DNA of 64,000 bases from Gymnorhina tibicen (GCA_013399875.1 VXAZ01000263.1:311262-375261), one strand, 5' to 3'. Shown: positions 31,510-46,055, counted from the stretch's first letter. Translations and numbers: made by a program. The notes: a model not told the origin generated them from the sequence alone.

Positions 31510-32659
31510 AATGCATATAAATTTACAGAATAAAACTTCTTTCCATTGTCCAAAACATGTGAATTGAACAAAAACAACAGACCCTAAAGTGATGAAATGC
31601 TGAAATGCAAGGAAGCTTAAAGGGGAAGATGTTACAACTCAGTGCATTTGCTACAATGCAACTTTGCTCCTAGTTTCCTTAGTTGCCTCTTGTTTGCTGC
31701 TCCTTACCCTGGAGAGAGCTTTTGCCTCTGGTGCTTGCCCAGAGAGTGTGCTGGCTGCCTGCTCTCAGCCACACACCTGTCACTTCTGTCAGATTCTTTG
31801 CTCAGAGACTCAGGATCTCCCCCTTTGCTGCCCTTTCATTTGCAACTGTAGCTTAAGGGCTTGCTGCCAAATGAACCGTATTTAACAGAGAGAAGTAAGA
31901 TGCTGGTGACGTAGCCAGGTATTTCTGAGAGAGTCATCCATTCCTTCTAGAAACATTAATTTTTCTGGAGATTCAGCCCTTCCTTTCTATAGCTGGAAAA
32001 AGAATCATGTTCCCATGCACCCCCAAAGACCTGAGCCACAGACCCCTTTGCTTTTCCCAAGTCCTAAGGCAGCTGCTGGGAGGACCTGACAATTCTATAG
32101 AGTGCATAGCTGCACTCAATAGGGAGGTTTTTCCAAGAGATTGTTTTCTGTTTTAAAGAAAATCATGCCTTTTCAAAGAGCCAAACACTGAATTCTTTGA
32201 CTACAATTTAAACTAAAAAGACTCCAGAGCATTTTTCTTGGGTGAGGACTTCAGAGCTCACTGTTAACATCAGCTCGTATTTATCACGTGTATCACAGTG
32301 ACAAATGAGGCTGTGGGGCGTGTGCTGTGTGATACTGCACAGAGAAACAGTACTCCAAAATCTTTCCTTAGAGAAGCTACAACCTGGCACCACATGGTTA
32401 AGGCAGAAAAGCAGGCTGGAGCTTAATGGACTGAAGGAACACAGGAGCTAACAGGCACCACTACCCACATTTATCTTAAACTTTTTTTCCTTCACACTGC
32501 TCCTTCTCAACTAAAGCACTGGTAATCTTTCTGATTCTGTTACTTAATTAGTCACGAACATGCCTTAGGTGCATTATTCACACTATAAAGACTGGATGCT
32601 CTAATTTGTTGTATGGTTCACAGAGACCAGCTGTTTCCTAAATGACAATAGCGGTCATT

Positions 32660-32673
32660 CCACTAGATGGTGC
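32660..32673 (+). promoter_or_regulatory. CTCF-like motif
   Basis: CCACTAGATGGTGC matches the CTCF core (CCASYAGRKGGCR) except for T in place of C near the end. Binding is inferred from sequence only. Confidence 0.35.
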
Positions 32674-35600
32674 TGAGTAAGAGCAATCTTTAAAAATGAA
32701 ACAAAAAATTTTAAAGAGATCAGGTAACTTCAATTTCATGGAAATAGAAGCAATGTTTTACAATATCAAGCTACAAATGGAAGTAAAATTCAAAGCGGGA
32801 ACAAATTTTTCCCTTGGCCCTTTCTTGCACTCATCCTAATTCTGATCACCAGGAGGAGGGCAACACAACTCTGGCTTTGCAAGTTCAATCCTAATTTTCA
32901 TTTTTTTTGCTACAGCTAGAAAAAACTGTCCTTTTTTGGTTCTTCTCTCCTGTGGGAGAAAAATTACAACAGACTTGCAAGTATATATTCAACTAGTAAA
33001 CTGGTTAGTACCTGTTCAAATTCCAGCTAAGTGTCATTTAGTAATTTGAAACCTGTAATGGTATTTTGTGTCTCATGGAAAACCAAAAACTGCTCCTCTG
33101 ATATGAGATACTCTCTGTTATTAGTGGAAATACTCCCTGTCATTAGAGGAAAACAAAATGACCCTCTAGGATCTGAAATGCTGCTCTCTTCTAGGCACCC
33201 ATTTAGCCCCTGCAAAATTGCTAAGGTAGCGAGTATGCACTACTGAAGGCTCAACAAACAGCCTCACTAGGGTGAATGAAAATGTTTCTGGAAATCTCTT
33301 TACAGCATTCAGAGTAAGTAATTGATGAATGGCCTGATAAAGGGAAAGACTGGCCTCTGATTTCAGAACCCTTTCAGCTGAAAGGCATTTCTTAAAATGG
33401 ACAAAATAATGACTTGCCATAAATTCTGCCTATACTAGAATCACACAGTTTTCTATGTATTTGTTAACACAGAACCAAAAAGACACAGGTTTTACTTTAA
33501 ATACAGAGAAATAGTCCTTACAAGAATACAAAAGGTCCTCCTGCAAAATACTCTCCTCCCACTTCTGTAGCAACAAATCTAGCATATTGAAGGAGTGCAA
33601 ATTAATTGAATGGCTGCAAACTTTCACTGTAGCAACTGTCATAATCTCCACAAAATGACCCTACCAACCTATACATTCAAGAAACAAACAGAAAAAGCAC
33701 TTCAAGAGAATTGGAAATTTCTCCCTCTGTTACTATTAGACATATTTGTAAAATGGTGGGATGAAGAAGAGAAGAAAATTATTGCTTAATGATATGACAG
33801 TGCTTACCATCAACCATCATATTGTGAGACCTCTTTACATAATTTCCAGCTCATTCTAAGAAAAAGAAAATGAAAGCAGGATCTACAAATACGTAACAAA
33901 TTGCTCCATGCCCTAACACAGTGCAGGGTCAGTGACAGGGCCCTTGTTTCTCATTAACTGCAGGAGGGCGCAAAGGCGACTGCGGGGAATCACACTACGT
34001 CACCGGACATCATGTCCCACCTTGCTCTATTTCTGGTGCATCTTTCTGTAGCTAATTAAGAGCTCAGCCAGCTTCCTTACATGATTTTCAGATGTTGTCT
34101 TCTGAAACTGAGCTAATGCTGTTAATAACACCACTAATTCAGAGGCAGGATCTTGTCCCACGTACACCAAGAGCAGCTCTGCCTGCTAGGTCTGAATTAC
34201 ACCTACATCGCTTTCCTTCCATTTCTTTACATGCCTAAGAGGCTTGAGCTTTACCTCATTTCCTTCTCTTTGATCCAGCGCTGAAGAAACTCTGAGCCAG
34301 ATTAAACCTTTCCATACAGGTTTGAACATGGGAAGAAAGCACCAGCTTCATGAGGTATGATGGCTCAGAGTAGGATCCCAGCAGGACACTGGTAAATTGA
34401 GATGACATAGTTACTGATGCTTTTAATTAGAGTACTTTTCATGTCCCTATGGCAGTGCTAACTGCATCCTTCTTTGTCCGGCTCTCTGCCCGTGTTTCAC
34501 AAGGGAAGAACCAACCAGTACCCATATATTCAAGGGACAAAACAAAAAATCTTGAACAGAAGCTTAAAGGCAGAGAAGGTGCTGTTGTTACTTTAGATCC
34601 TCACCAAAAGTACAAGGCAGGTCATACTTTAGACCAATTATTATTTTTAAATCAACAGGATCATATAGGAGGAATGGATTGAAGGTGAGTTAAAAAAAAA
34701 AAATTAGGAAGCTGATGTTTCTCCAAGGAAATAACAAAAGCTGTGGGAAGTGTGTGGAAAGCAGCCATGTTTTCCACCTCTACCTTCCGTTTGCAATACT
34801 GAAACAACTTCTTGCCACAAACACATCTCTAAGTGCTTACCGATAGCATTTTTGGGAAAAATGTAGAACAGAACAAGGGCTGTTCAAACATCCTCTAGAT
34901 GCAAGCTCCACGTGAGACTATGAACCTGTATCTGAAAACTCTGACTAGCACAGGTACTGCCCAAGACTCATCCGCACTGGCCTGCACAGCAGGGCTTACT
35001 TCCAGTGCAGTGGAATTCTGGGAAGCCGAACCTCCCTCAGTACCTTGGCATCCACTGATTTAAATCATGTTTTACCTCTACAAAGATGTCCTGTATTTTC
35101 CTTTGCACTTCATTTTTTACTGCTGATGTTTCTGCTCTGGCATGTTCAGCAACGCTGCTTTTTATTACACTTTCTGGACCCAAGGAGCAAAGTCTCATTA
35201 CTAGAGAACAGCAGGACACGTTGGCTGCTATGGTTCTTTGCAGCAATCAGCAGCATCAAGCAGGGGAGGTCAATTAGCAGCTTCTGCAATGGCAGTGTCC
35301 AAACTCAAAGCTGTTATGTCTATTTAGCACCTACCTCAGAAACTGCAGTTAACTACTTTGGAAACTCTACATTAGGATTAGCACTCCAAATCTTTACTTG
35401 AGGCATTAGCCCTCCCATCTTTTCTCCAGGTAGCCCAGACTAGCCTGTACTAAATATAATCTGGGAGGTTATAAAGCTTTGCCTTATGAAATAAATACTT
35501 TATTAAGTTGCTTGCTGTTTTTCTTTCTACCCTCCACTTCCTGAAGGGATTTCATCTCTACAGGCATACATACAGGTCCTACTGGGCACCTAAATGGCTG

Positions 35601-35684
35601 GTACTGGCCTAGATGATTTCTTTTAGCAAACATCAGTGTTTCACAAAACGATTACACGTTCCTAAGATTGGGAAGGCACCTTTT

Positions 35685-36085
35685 AGAATCACAGAGCCAT
35701 TTTGGTTGGAAAATACCCTTTAGATCATTGACTCCAACTGGAAATCTAATGCTGCCAAGTTCACCATTCAACTATGTCCCTAAGTCTTTTAAAGACCTCC
35801 AGGGATGGTGACTCAACCACTTCTCTGGGCAGCCTGTTACAGGGCATGACAGTCCTTTCGGTAAAGATATTTTTCCTCACAGCCAATCTAAATGTATCCT
35901 GCTGCAACTTAAGGCCATTTCCCGACTCCCATCTCACTACAATCTCCTTTTAGGTAGCTGTAGAGAGTGATAAGCCTCCTAGTTTCCAGGCTAAACAGCT
36001 CAGCTCCCTCAGCCACTCATCTCAGGACTTGTTCTCTATACCCTTCACCAGCTTAATTGCTCCTCACTGAACATGCTTCTATTAA
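35685..36085 (-). mobile_element. CR1 LINE copy, about 400 bp, intron 1
   Basis: Starts agaatcacagagcc on the plus strand (complement of the CR1 3' end) and continues through gacctccagggatggtgact, gggcagcctgttacagggc, and the ccctcagccactcatctc and acccttcaccagctt segments. It is minus-oriented and 5'-truncated, and diverged from the intact consensus. Confidence 0.93.
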
Positions 36086-36300
36086 AAGTAATTCAGTATA
36101 TGGATGACAGCTGGGTGTTGGTACAATAAAAATCGTATTAGAAAAAAACTCTCCTGCTTTGGGTGTGATAAGTCTTGACAGCAGGTGTTTACTGTCCCAA
36201 CTGTTGATACTTGATAATGCCTTAAAGTGGGTTTTAACACGGGGAAAAGTATTTTTCATGTAATTAAAAGCACTATTTGGAGAAAAACTTAGGAGAGTTT

Positions 36301-37010
36301 ACAAAATCACAGACTGATTGAGGTTGGAAGGGACCTCTGGACGCAACTGGTCCAACCACCCTGCTCAAGCAGGGCAATCTACAGCCCTGACCTACAGTTG
36401 TCCAAGACCCCATCCAGATGGCTTCTGAACACCGCCAAGGGAGAAGACACCACAGAATCTCTGGGAAACCTGTGCCAGTGCTCAGTGACCCTCACAGGGA
36501 GAAAGTGTTGCCTGATGTTCAGAGTTACATCCTGCGATTCAGATTTTGCCCGCTGCATCTTGTCTTGTCACTGGGCATCACTGAAGAGATCCTGTCTACA
36601 TTTTCTTTGTACCCTCCCTTCAGGTATTTGTACACATTGATGAGATTCCCCCTGAGCCCTCCCCTCTCCAGGCTGAACAGTCCCAGCTCTCCCAGCTTTT
36701 TCCTACAGGGGAGGCACTCCAGTGGCTCTTCCCTGGACTCTCTCCAGTATGCCCATGTGTCTTGTACTGCAGAGCTCAGAAAGGGACATACTGCTCTGGG
36801 TGTGGCTTCACCAGCACTGAGCAGAGGGAAGGGTCCCCTCCCACAGCCTGCTGGCAGTACTTTCCCTAATGCAGCTCAGAATCTCATTAACCATCTCTGT
36901 GCACGGGTACATCACTGGTTAATGTTCAACTCTGTGTCTACCACAGGATCTTCTCTCCAGAGCTGCTTTCCATGCTGCACTGACTCCTCAGGTAGTGCTC
37001 AACTTTTAAC
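36301..37010 (-). mobile_element. CR1 LINE copy, about 700 bp, intron 1
   Basis: Starts with the CR1 3' end again (aaaatcacagactgattgag, ggttggaagggacctctgg) and runs through aggctgaacagtcccagctc, gaggcactccagtggctct and cagagctgctttcca. It is minus-oriented. Its 3' terminus lies about 215 bp from the 5' edge of the previous copy, so these are two insertions of different subfamilies, not one broken element. The long plus-strand open frame across it is the antisense of the repeat. Confidence 0.93.
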
Positions 37011-38125
37011 TACTCCTTCTCCCTCTCTTTTCATTGCCTGGCAAAAAATCACTTTTTCAGTAAGTCATTTAGTAGGCTTTCAAGATTTTCACAATGGTGG
37101 GTGAAGAGAAGACCATATACAGCAACCATGTCATGGACCTTTTATTTTGCCACCTGTGCCTGATAAAATCAGCCGAACAACAAGACAAAACCTGTATGGA
37201 TATAATGAGCCTCTAAATAAACCTTTTTTGCTTAGCCACAACAGCCAGGGAGCCAAACATCACCCAGCCTTGAGTCTGCACGTCTCTACAGCAGAGGTCC
37301 AGCTGCCGTTTTCCCAACAAGCTCGTCCTTGTGATCCAGCTTGCTCTTCTGAAAACAAGCCTCTTCACATTAGCTACAACAGGCAGTCTTATGCACAGCT
37401 CACACAGTGCTCATTAATTTTCTGACATAGCACAGAAAACACAAGATACACTTCAGGATGTCGAAAGACTGGTTAAAGCAAGCAAAAAAAGGCTCATGTT
37501 ATCAAAACTCACACATGGGACACCCCCTATTTCAGCTAGGCCAGTATGATTATTCATATGCTGGGCATGAAAATAGGGAAGCAGGGCAAACACTTCCAAG
37601 AAAATTCAAGCACTGATTATCTTCACTGAACAAATATGATTAAAAACAAAGGTGCATGCATTTGTTGATATGTTATCTGATACAGGTTATATAAACAGTA
37701 TTTTGTTTCTTATCTCTACCTGTTTAAATAGTGAAACAAATCCACACATGAGAGACTAGGTCATCAAAAGGACTATTAGTTACAAAGAATCATCAAGAGT
37801 ATCCAAGAGGGAAGCTAATTGTAGATAAACATATACATCAGTATTTAATGCACCAAACACTTTTAAAGCAACATAACAGAACTTGCTGAAGGTTTCTTAT
37901 CACAGTATTCTTTCAATTAGTTTTAACCCTGAATAATATTAGAGCCCAGGCAATTTTAACACCAAAGGAAAAAAATCCTTTATCATCTTATAAGCAATGA
38001 TGGAACAGACAGCAATTACCCTTCAGAATGCATACTGCTAACTTGAGCTTTTTGAAGATGCAAAGTAACTTGCACATTTGGGACTGTTTGTGCTTTGGTT
38101 TTTTGGCTTTGGGGTTTTTTTGGCT

Positions 38126-38151
38126 GGGGGAGAGGGGAGGGAAGGAAGGGG
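38126..38151 (+). repeat. G-quadruplex-forming tract
   Basis: Four G runs (5, 4, 3 and 4 bases) with loops of 3, 1 and 6 bases satisfy the usual quadruplex pattern. It lies on the strand that is template for ALCAM, within intron 1. Confidence 0.6.
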
Positions 38152-41100
38152 AGAAGATCCAGGTAAAAACATGGTTGTGACTCTGGAAGATGTTGAGTTG
38201 CTTTTGATAAGCTTGTCAGATCAACACTTAAGTCCAATAACACAAGTAGCCAAACCCATAAAAACAGGAGCACTTGTGTGCTTAACACTGATTTTGGCAA
38301 GTAGTCAAACAGGCTAGAGAAACAGCTTGGCACCCAACCACATTAAGGCACTGGACAGTACACATCAGGAAACAGGCAGGGTATTTAAAGCTAAAGAGTT
38401 ACTGAGAACACCAGAGAGTAGGTATTAAATGTCGGCAGAATTCAGCTACCATTACCCTACACAAGCATCAAGTGTTTAAAACACAGTTTTTCTTCATGAA
38501 TGAGGAAAAAATCCTGAAGGAAACATGTCAGCCCTTCAGAAATCGTCTTTCTTATGAATACTAACAATTACTCCTTTCTAATACCATATAAAACTAGTGT
38601 TTTCCTTGTCAGTACAAAGAAATGAGCTATAATTAGAAACTAGCTGAGATAACTTGTCCCATCTGACCAAAGCTACACGGCCTTTATCACCTAAATCAAT
38701 AAAGAAATCCTCAGGCCACTCCTTCAAGACGACTGAGGTCATTGCATGCTACTCACTGGCTCTTTCCTCGATAGTTCAGCCAGTCTTGAATGGCAGGGAT
38801 GGACAGTTTTCCTATACATGCATACAGTTTGGCTTTCTATGTAACCCTAATTGTGAGCTCCAGGCTGAGCCTCTGAGTTTAGGTCCAAAATCCCATGGAG
38901 CACTTCAACCACAATTTTCAAAGTCCTACAAGGTGACAAAATAGAGCTCTGAGTGCTGTGTGCCTGTTCACAAACCAGACTACTCAACCGCTGTTTACTT
39001 CACTGAGGGTTACTTCTGTTCCAAGATCTCAAAATATCCAGCTGTTTCAGTATTTTGGTGGCTATTTTTCCCACTTCCCACACCAGAAAACAGCTTTCCA
39101 TCTCTATGCTCCTTTTCAGTATGATTTGCATGCAGCCTGATTTGGAACTACTTTGGCAGAAGCTTTTGGGAAGATAGAGGGAAATTTCTTTGCAAGGCAG
39201 AGGTTTTAGGGAGTTATGTCCTTCCAAGAGCAGATGGTTTTGTAGTGGATACCACAGTGCGTAGTTTACAAGGATTATCATCACTGCAATCTTTACCCTA
39301 GGGAGGTTCTCACTGAGCATTTCTCTGAACATCTTCTATCATCATCATTGCTAAAGCACTGTGCTGGAGAACATACAGAAAAAAAGCTTTTCATTTTGAA
39401 TGTACCCAAACACCTAGATTGCATCTAAATAACGATGACTAATAATCTTTTGTCAGCTTAGTAACTTCAAATATTATATATAAAGCAATAATCATGACAT
39501 TTTCCAGATCATAATCATCAAAAGTTTCTAGAACTTTTGATAGGTATGCAAAAGAAATTTGCACATAGTCATACTCCTTTAAAACTTGAATGGCCATCAT
39601 TAAATGCATTATCGTTGTCATTTAAAGTAAAACAGATACTGCTTCCCAGTCAGCAAAGCTTTCAAATGACATAAAAGAGCTGTTCCTAGCACTACCCTCT
39701 GCAAAGCTTGAGACTAAATGAGCAGTTCAAAGCTCAGTAACTGATGCAAAATGCTACTGCAAAATGAACTACTTGTGTCAACACATCAGCCTTCCTACTT
39801 TACCACCTCAGGCTTGCTCCAATGCCCAGCTCTGTGCAGACAAAGGGAACTGCTAAGTCCAACAGCTCTGAAATGGGACCAGAAAAGCTCCACTTTTTAA
39901 TCCACCCCTTTTAAATCAGGAAGGCTACAAAATCTACTAAAGAACTGCAAGGAAAACCCATGAAAGCCTCCAGTGCCTTTGTAGCACATGGGCTTTGTTA
40001 GAGCAAGATTTTCCTTCCAAAGAGAGGGACCTAAGCTTCTTTTCCCAAACCACCACTCCAAAACATCACCTGTGATTTCAGTGGCCTTCTAATCACACTA
40101 TTTTATGGAAACCCTAGCTTTTGGCTCAGAATTATCTAACTCTGTTTCTGGATTCAGTGCTAATCCAAAACCAGTCATATTTACAGATTTAAATTTTCAA
40201 GTCCTTTGAGTCAATCTTAGAGGTTTGAAGAAGTTACATGTATAGCAGTGTTGCTGTAAATAGGAAAAAATGCAGTGTAATTCCAAATATTTACAAATTA
40301 GACTTAAGGAACACACAACTGCCTACTTAAAAATGCTTGAATAAGTATAAGGCTAGCAAAGACAAAATTTCCACAAGATCTAGGTGGAACCACATCAGAA
40401 GACACGTCCAACACTGGCAAATTGTGCTCAGCCTCAGAAAACCCAGCGATGACTTTTATGAGCACCATACAGTGGGAAAGAATTTCTTTCCCACAGCTGA
40501 TACTGCAACTGAAAGACCACGGTTAATGATTTACTTTCATGCAATTTTTTACACAACATGGCTTAGGATAGTTCCCATAGTTCAGAGGAAGAGATAAAAT
40601 GGCTAACGTATCATCTTATAAATACTTCTGTTCAAGATGTAGCCATGCCTAAAAGAACTATGATTTTTTTTTTTTTAACACACTAAAAATTTGAGAGTAG
40701 TTTATTAAAATAGTTACCAACATATGGTGTGATTTTTTACGAGTGGTCAGGCACATCTGCCAGGGAAGTGAGTTATAGCTTACTAAAGTCTGATGATACA
40801 AGCTATCTGCCAAGAGCTGAGAAGCAAATGTGACTCAGAAAACGGTTTCTGAGTCAATATTGCAAAGAATTTTTACTTTAAAGGGTACACCTAATTAGGC
40901 AAAATAGGACCAGCAAAACCTTTGTGGCTTGGTGAAGCTTCTCACTGTTTCTGAGATTAGCCCCTGGCTGCTCCTGCAGCATACTTCTGATTTGCTTCTC
41001 ACTTGCACTTCTAAAGCACTTCTCTATTTGTTAAAACTACTCAAATTGTTTTTTATTTTCTCATTATGCTAGTCAGCAATGCTGGTGTGTATCCAATAAC

Positions 41101-44100
41101 TTAAAGGGACTTAAAAGTTTCTACTAAGTCCAATAAAACCTGCAGCTCAAAAACAATTACCTAAAAATCCCCATTATATTCTTCTATGAATCCCTTTTTT
41201 CCTATTAAAAAAGGTCAATATGCAGCATACTAAAAAAAAAAAAATCTTGTTCCCACTTGTTTCTTCATAACTTGACATTGACAGTATAGAATATACTGAA
41301 TTTCTTGCTAGTGAAAGCTTAGTAACAATTTATATTTTTACAAAATATGAAAATATGGACCATAAAGCAAATAATATTGCAAAGGATGAGGGGAGAAAAA
41401 TATCACTGAAGACTCCAGTTAAAAGTAAATAAATGCAGTGGAAAAAAAATTAGGAATTAGGGAAAAAAAAGGCAAGCAACACAAAAAGTTAGAAAAAGTG
41501 ATGTAGTTAAATGAATGCCGCCAGAGTCCTCCTATGCAAAGAAAACTCAACAACAAACAACTTTCCTCCTCTTCTAACCACTTTCCTCCTGTGAGCTGTG
41601 TCCTTTCTGCCCACAGTCAGAAGGAACAGGCACCTCCCTTCCACCTGTCTAGGGTCTTTCCTAGTTGAAAATTAGTGCCTGACAGGTTCTAGCAATGTAA
41701 TTTTTTTAATCATACCTGTTGCTCCTCTACTTCAAAATCATAGTTTGCTCTGTCAAGGAATCCTAAAACACAGAAAAAGGCCAGATCTCTACTACTGACT
41801 GTTCCAGATCTGCAAGTGTACCCTTCTCCACTATCTGCACATCCCCCTGGGCCTTTGTTTACTCAGGCAAAACTATCCTAAAGTTCAGCTCCCCAGCTTC
41901 TCCCACAGGCTTGCTATCTGCTATCCATATTCACCTCTGCAGCAAACAGGGTTTCCAGCAAGCAGAGGAGACCCTGTGGGGAGAAGCCACCATTTCTTGT
42001 CTCTCTGTATCAGTACTCTGAAACACTTGCAAAAGATTCATCTGTATTCCTGTAATAATCCTACACACTCCAACAAGTAAGAAAAAAATATTTGGTGAAT
42101 GTAAGTTCGATAGGTGACTCGCACAAGGACACGAGGCACTGACACTCTGCACCCAAAATTGCACATCCAGTACTGTGTTATCACAGAAAAGTGTTTTTCC
42201 TACCTGCCCTTCATCAAGGCTGTGGGGTCCACAGCTAATTAACAATGTCCTGCCACACTTGCCTTACTGCAGTCACACTTCCCAGACCTGCTGCTTGCTG
42301 GTTTTAACAGGTATTCCCAACGAAATCAGCTAGACTTTATAATAGAGACAATAATAACCTGTGACTGTAAGGTGTATAATGTGCACAGAATATTTTCAGT
42401 GAATGAGCTTCATTCACTTGTGGGGAAAACCATGCACTAATCACCTCAAAACAAAAAAACCCAAACAAACAAAAAGACCAAGACCTTACAGAAGATACAA
42501 CTTTAGACGGCACAGATGAAGGGCAGATTTATCCTTCCATGACGCTGAGTGGGTGAAAAAAGCTGTACATGCTTTGAACAGAACCCGTTGGACAGACACG
42601 CTGCAGCTGACAACAGGATTTTGGCTGCTGTGTCTTTTTTCCAACTGCTTTCCCTGCTGATAAGGGAGAAGACAGAGCAATGCAGATGAGACGAATGCAG
42701 CCTTGCCAAATCATCAACAGGTTTTTGTTACCTGGAAACGAGACCTATCATTTCACTGATAGCACAACAACATAGGTGTGGAAGCGGAAAAGCTCATTGA
42801 AAGTATAATGCTACAAATCCTTATGATTTATGCTAAAATACATGACTGACATCTCCTCTGTGGCTCTCTTTAGATTTAATGGGCTCCTCACAGATGGAGT
42901 TTTTTAAATTTCACAGATGCCTGTAGCCAGCCTTGGTACTGCCAACAGTCTCCTGCCTTAGGAGGAAGAGCTGAAGCAGATGTGCACTTTCACTAAAGGG
43001 AGAAATCAACAACACCTTCATTTCTGAAAGTCTGTCTTTGCCTGCCTTTCTTAACCAGTATGCTGAAAACTCACAGGTGTGTCAAGAGAAAAATTGCAAG
43101 CAGTATATAAAAACAAATACATAAAAACAAAGGCTACACAGACTTTTATTCAGTGGTGAAATGTAGACACGTGGACATGGCGATATCCAAGGTGTGACTT
43201 CAGTGCCCATCGTGTCCACTTGTGGATATTACTGACACGTGTGAGGGTAGGAAATGCTGCCAAGTATCACATTCTGCTTCCACCTCATATGTATTTACAT
43301 TTCTATGTGCATATACAAACTAGCATCTGATGTGCTATCACTTTTCTGCTTTGCATGAATTGTTTATTCTTTTTACAAAAAAACCAAACCCAAACCATTG
43401 TTTAAAATAATGCTGCATATATAAAACAATGCTGGAAAGGAGCATGCAACAGCAGCCCAAATCTGGTGGATGCAGTCACAGCTTACAGTGATTTTCCAAT
43501 ATAATATAACTTTGGAACATATAGGTACTGTCCAGTTATTGAACAAACTGCTGTAAGTCTCAGCTGCCCTCTGGAGAAAACCATGAAAGGTTAGAAAATG
43601 CAAAGTATGATTCCTACTAATGCTTTAAATTAATATAGGAGTTACTTTCTAGAATTTTAAAGTGTAGGCATTGCTTTCTGCAAATACAATGCTGCTAAAA
43701 AGTTTAAAAGCAGCAGGATACTTTACAAGGCCCGTATGTAGGCCCAAAAAGGGAGCTGCTGTCAGTGTGTGAAAACAGAAGCCATAAAGAGGTTTAATCT
43801 TTCAAATATTTATGCATGTATTTATCTTCAAGAACAAATAGTGCCACAGCATGAGGATGAAGGCACGAAATACCAGCATAACTAATAGAAAACAGTTATG
43901 CTGACTAGGCTTCACTCCCTAGTATTATAAATCTTGTAGTAGCATCCTGAAAGTCCAGGACCCCATTTGTAAGATAATACAGAGACACAATCTAATGATC
44001 CAGCCCAGACCAACCTTATGTGGAGCACTTTAGGACCCCCATGGAGCCACTCCTACTTCCAGAGCGTAACCCCAGGTCAGTGGAACCCCCCCAACTCCGG

Positions 44101-45462
44101 GTTTGTGCCTATGCCACCAATGAAACCTGCTGTGTGGTTTGCAGGAAGAGAGAACTTTGACTGCCTGGGTAATACACTATGCTGGCTTTAGGGAATGTGT
44201 TTTCTACACACAGCTCACGTCAACACAGCAGTCCTGAACAGCAGTATCAGAAATGATAGCAGCTGCACAGGCTCTGGTGCTTGTAATTTCAGATTTTGAT
44301 CTGAATGGCCAAGTAAAGAGCAATTCCTTCAGAGTAGCCCACCTCAGATGTACAGCTTCCAGGGCAGAGTGGCTGCACTTATGTTGTCATTGAAACTCTC
44401 TGTAAACACCAATCTTGCTGTGAAAGTCACTGCTTCCTCTAGACACCTGTCAGAAACTCCGCAGAGAAGGCAGCCGTGTTTTAGTCAGCATGACAGCTGC
44501 TACAGTGCATCATGTTCCTGTAAACCACGTTAATGCCCAACTGCACTTTGAAGTACATCTGAACGTCTTGTTTTGACCTATATATTTGGGCCATAATTAC
44601 CAATTTCCCTGTCTAGGTACTGCTGCTGCCCATATCACCACTTGTCCCTGAGCAGGAGCATAGAGGACGGGTCTCCTGAGTTGTTTTATTGATTTGTGGC
44701 AGGAGCTTTTACCTGTACAGTGCTAGTTATCCATCTTTTGACTCTAATTGCGTACTCAGAGAATGACCATTTTGCAACCCTTGAAGACAGGGTGTTTGCT
44801 ATGTAGCCCATTTGTGGGCAAAGCACACAAGGTACTGCAGTGCTTGGCTGAAGCAGATCCCCTCCTGAAGAGCAGAGCCTTCATGTGCACCTTTATACTG
44901 CAGTACTGGGAAGTGAGAGGTACCTTGCTTCTCCCCTAAGAGCACTCTTGTGTTTTCTGCAGAGAAGCAGCATTCACCCGGGGTCTGCGAGGGACTGCCT
45001 CAGCTCTTGCTAAGCTGAAAGCATCCCTGAGTCAGGCAGTTGCAAACTGCCCTGCTCTGCTGTGGCTGTAAAGCTATCATGCCCGAGGGGACTCCTAGAG
45101 CACCCATTACCTACAGCCCTCTCAACCACCACTGTGGACCAAGAGAGATACAACCATGCTGGGTACCTGGCAGAAAACACTTCTGAAAGGCAGAAACAAT
45201 CTTACAGCTACTCTGAGCCACCTCTGACAATCTGGAGGGGTGCTAGGACGGCTCAGGGGGTCAAAGAATCTGACCCCCAAAGAAAAACCTTTTTCTATTT
45301 TTTGGGAGGATGCAGAACATTTTTAATCATCTCCAGCTTCTGTGAAAACCATGCACTAATTAGCACAAATATTTTAAAAATGCTCCTATACATAATGATT
45401 CTAAAGACAACCTGAAAACTAATTAATAGTTCTGGAATCCTTTTTTTTTCTCTCTTTCTGGA

Positions 45463-45477
45463 GCACCATCTGGTGCC
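45463..45477 (-). promoter_or_regulatory. CTCF-like motif, opposite orientation
   Basis: On the minus strand, GCACCAGATGGTGCT resembles the CTCF core with two non-consensus bases. It shares AGATGGTGCT with the site at 32660 and faces it. Confidence 0.3.
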
Positions 45478-45812
45478 CTTCCTAAAATACCAAGGCTAGA
45501 GAATTATTTATGTGAGCTTTGACCACGTCTGAACAGCTCACAGAATGATGTATGTTTTTAATGCCCCGATACTGACAACAAGCCTTTTTTCTCTAAATTA
45601 ATGGGAATCAAGGGTCGCACAGTGAAGATAAAAGTGACTTTGTGAAGTTTTATTCTTTAGAAGTTGCCTTTTGTAACAGATGAGGGTCTTTGCAGAACTG
45701 TCAGTGTCAGCTTGTCCGACCAAAGAGAGGGATGCTGTGGCACATGTGGTATGGGTTGTGTGTGCATGCGGGGAATCAATGGTATTTCAGGTTGGTCTTA
45801 ATTGGGTTGTGA

Positions 45813-45835
45813 AAAACAAACAAACAAACAAACAA
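45813..45835. repeat. (AAAC)n microsatellite
   Basis: About five and a half AAAC units in intron 1. Confidence 0.9.
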
Positions 45836-46055
45836 CCTTCCCCAAACCAGCCCCACCACATACACAAACAAAACCCCAGAGCAACCCATGTCACCCTCCA
45901 GCAAAAGAGTAGCTGCCTTTAGCTTCTCACAGGTACAAATCAGCTTTTTGGGCTGATTTAGTTAACTTTTTTTCTGTATGTTTTTCTTTTTCATAAATGC
46001 GTTTGATATGAAAATTTACACTGAAAACCAGATGTTCACAGTCTAAACCAAAGCA

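Noticed and set aside
33948..33980. Possible third CTCF site around gcaggagggcgc
   Set aside because: Only the GGGCGC end fits; the left half of the motif has too many mismatches.
36418..37104. Plus-strand open frame of 228 codons
   Set aside because: It runs antisense across a CR1 copy; the length comes from repeat composition and it shows no protein motif.
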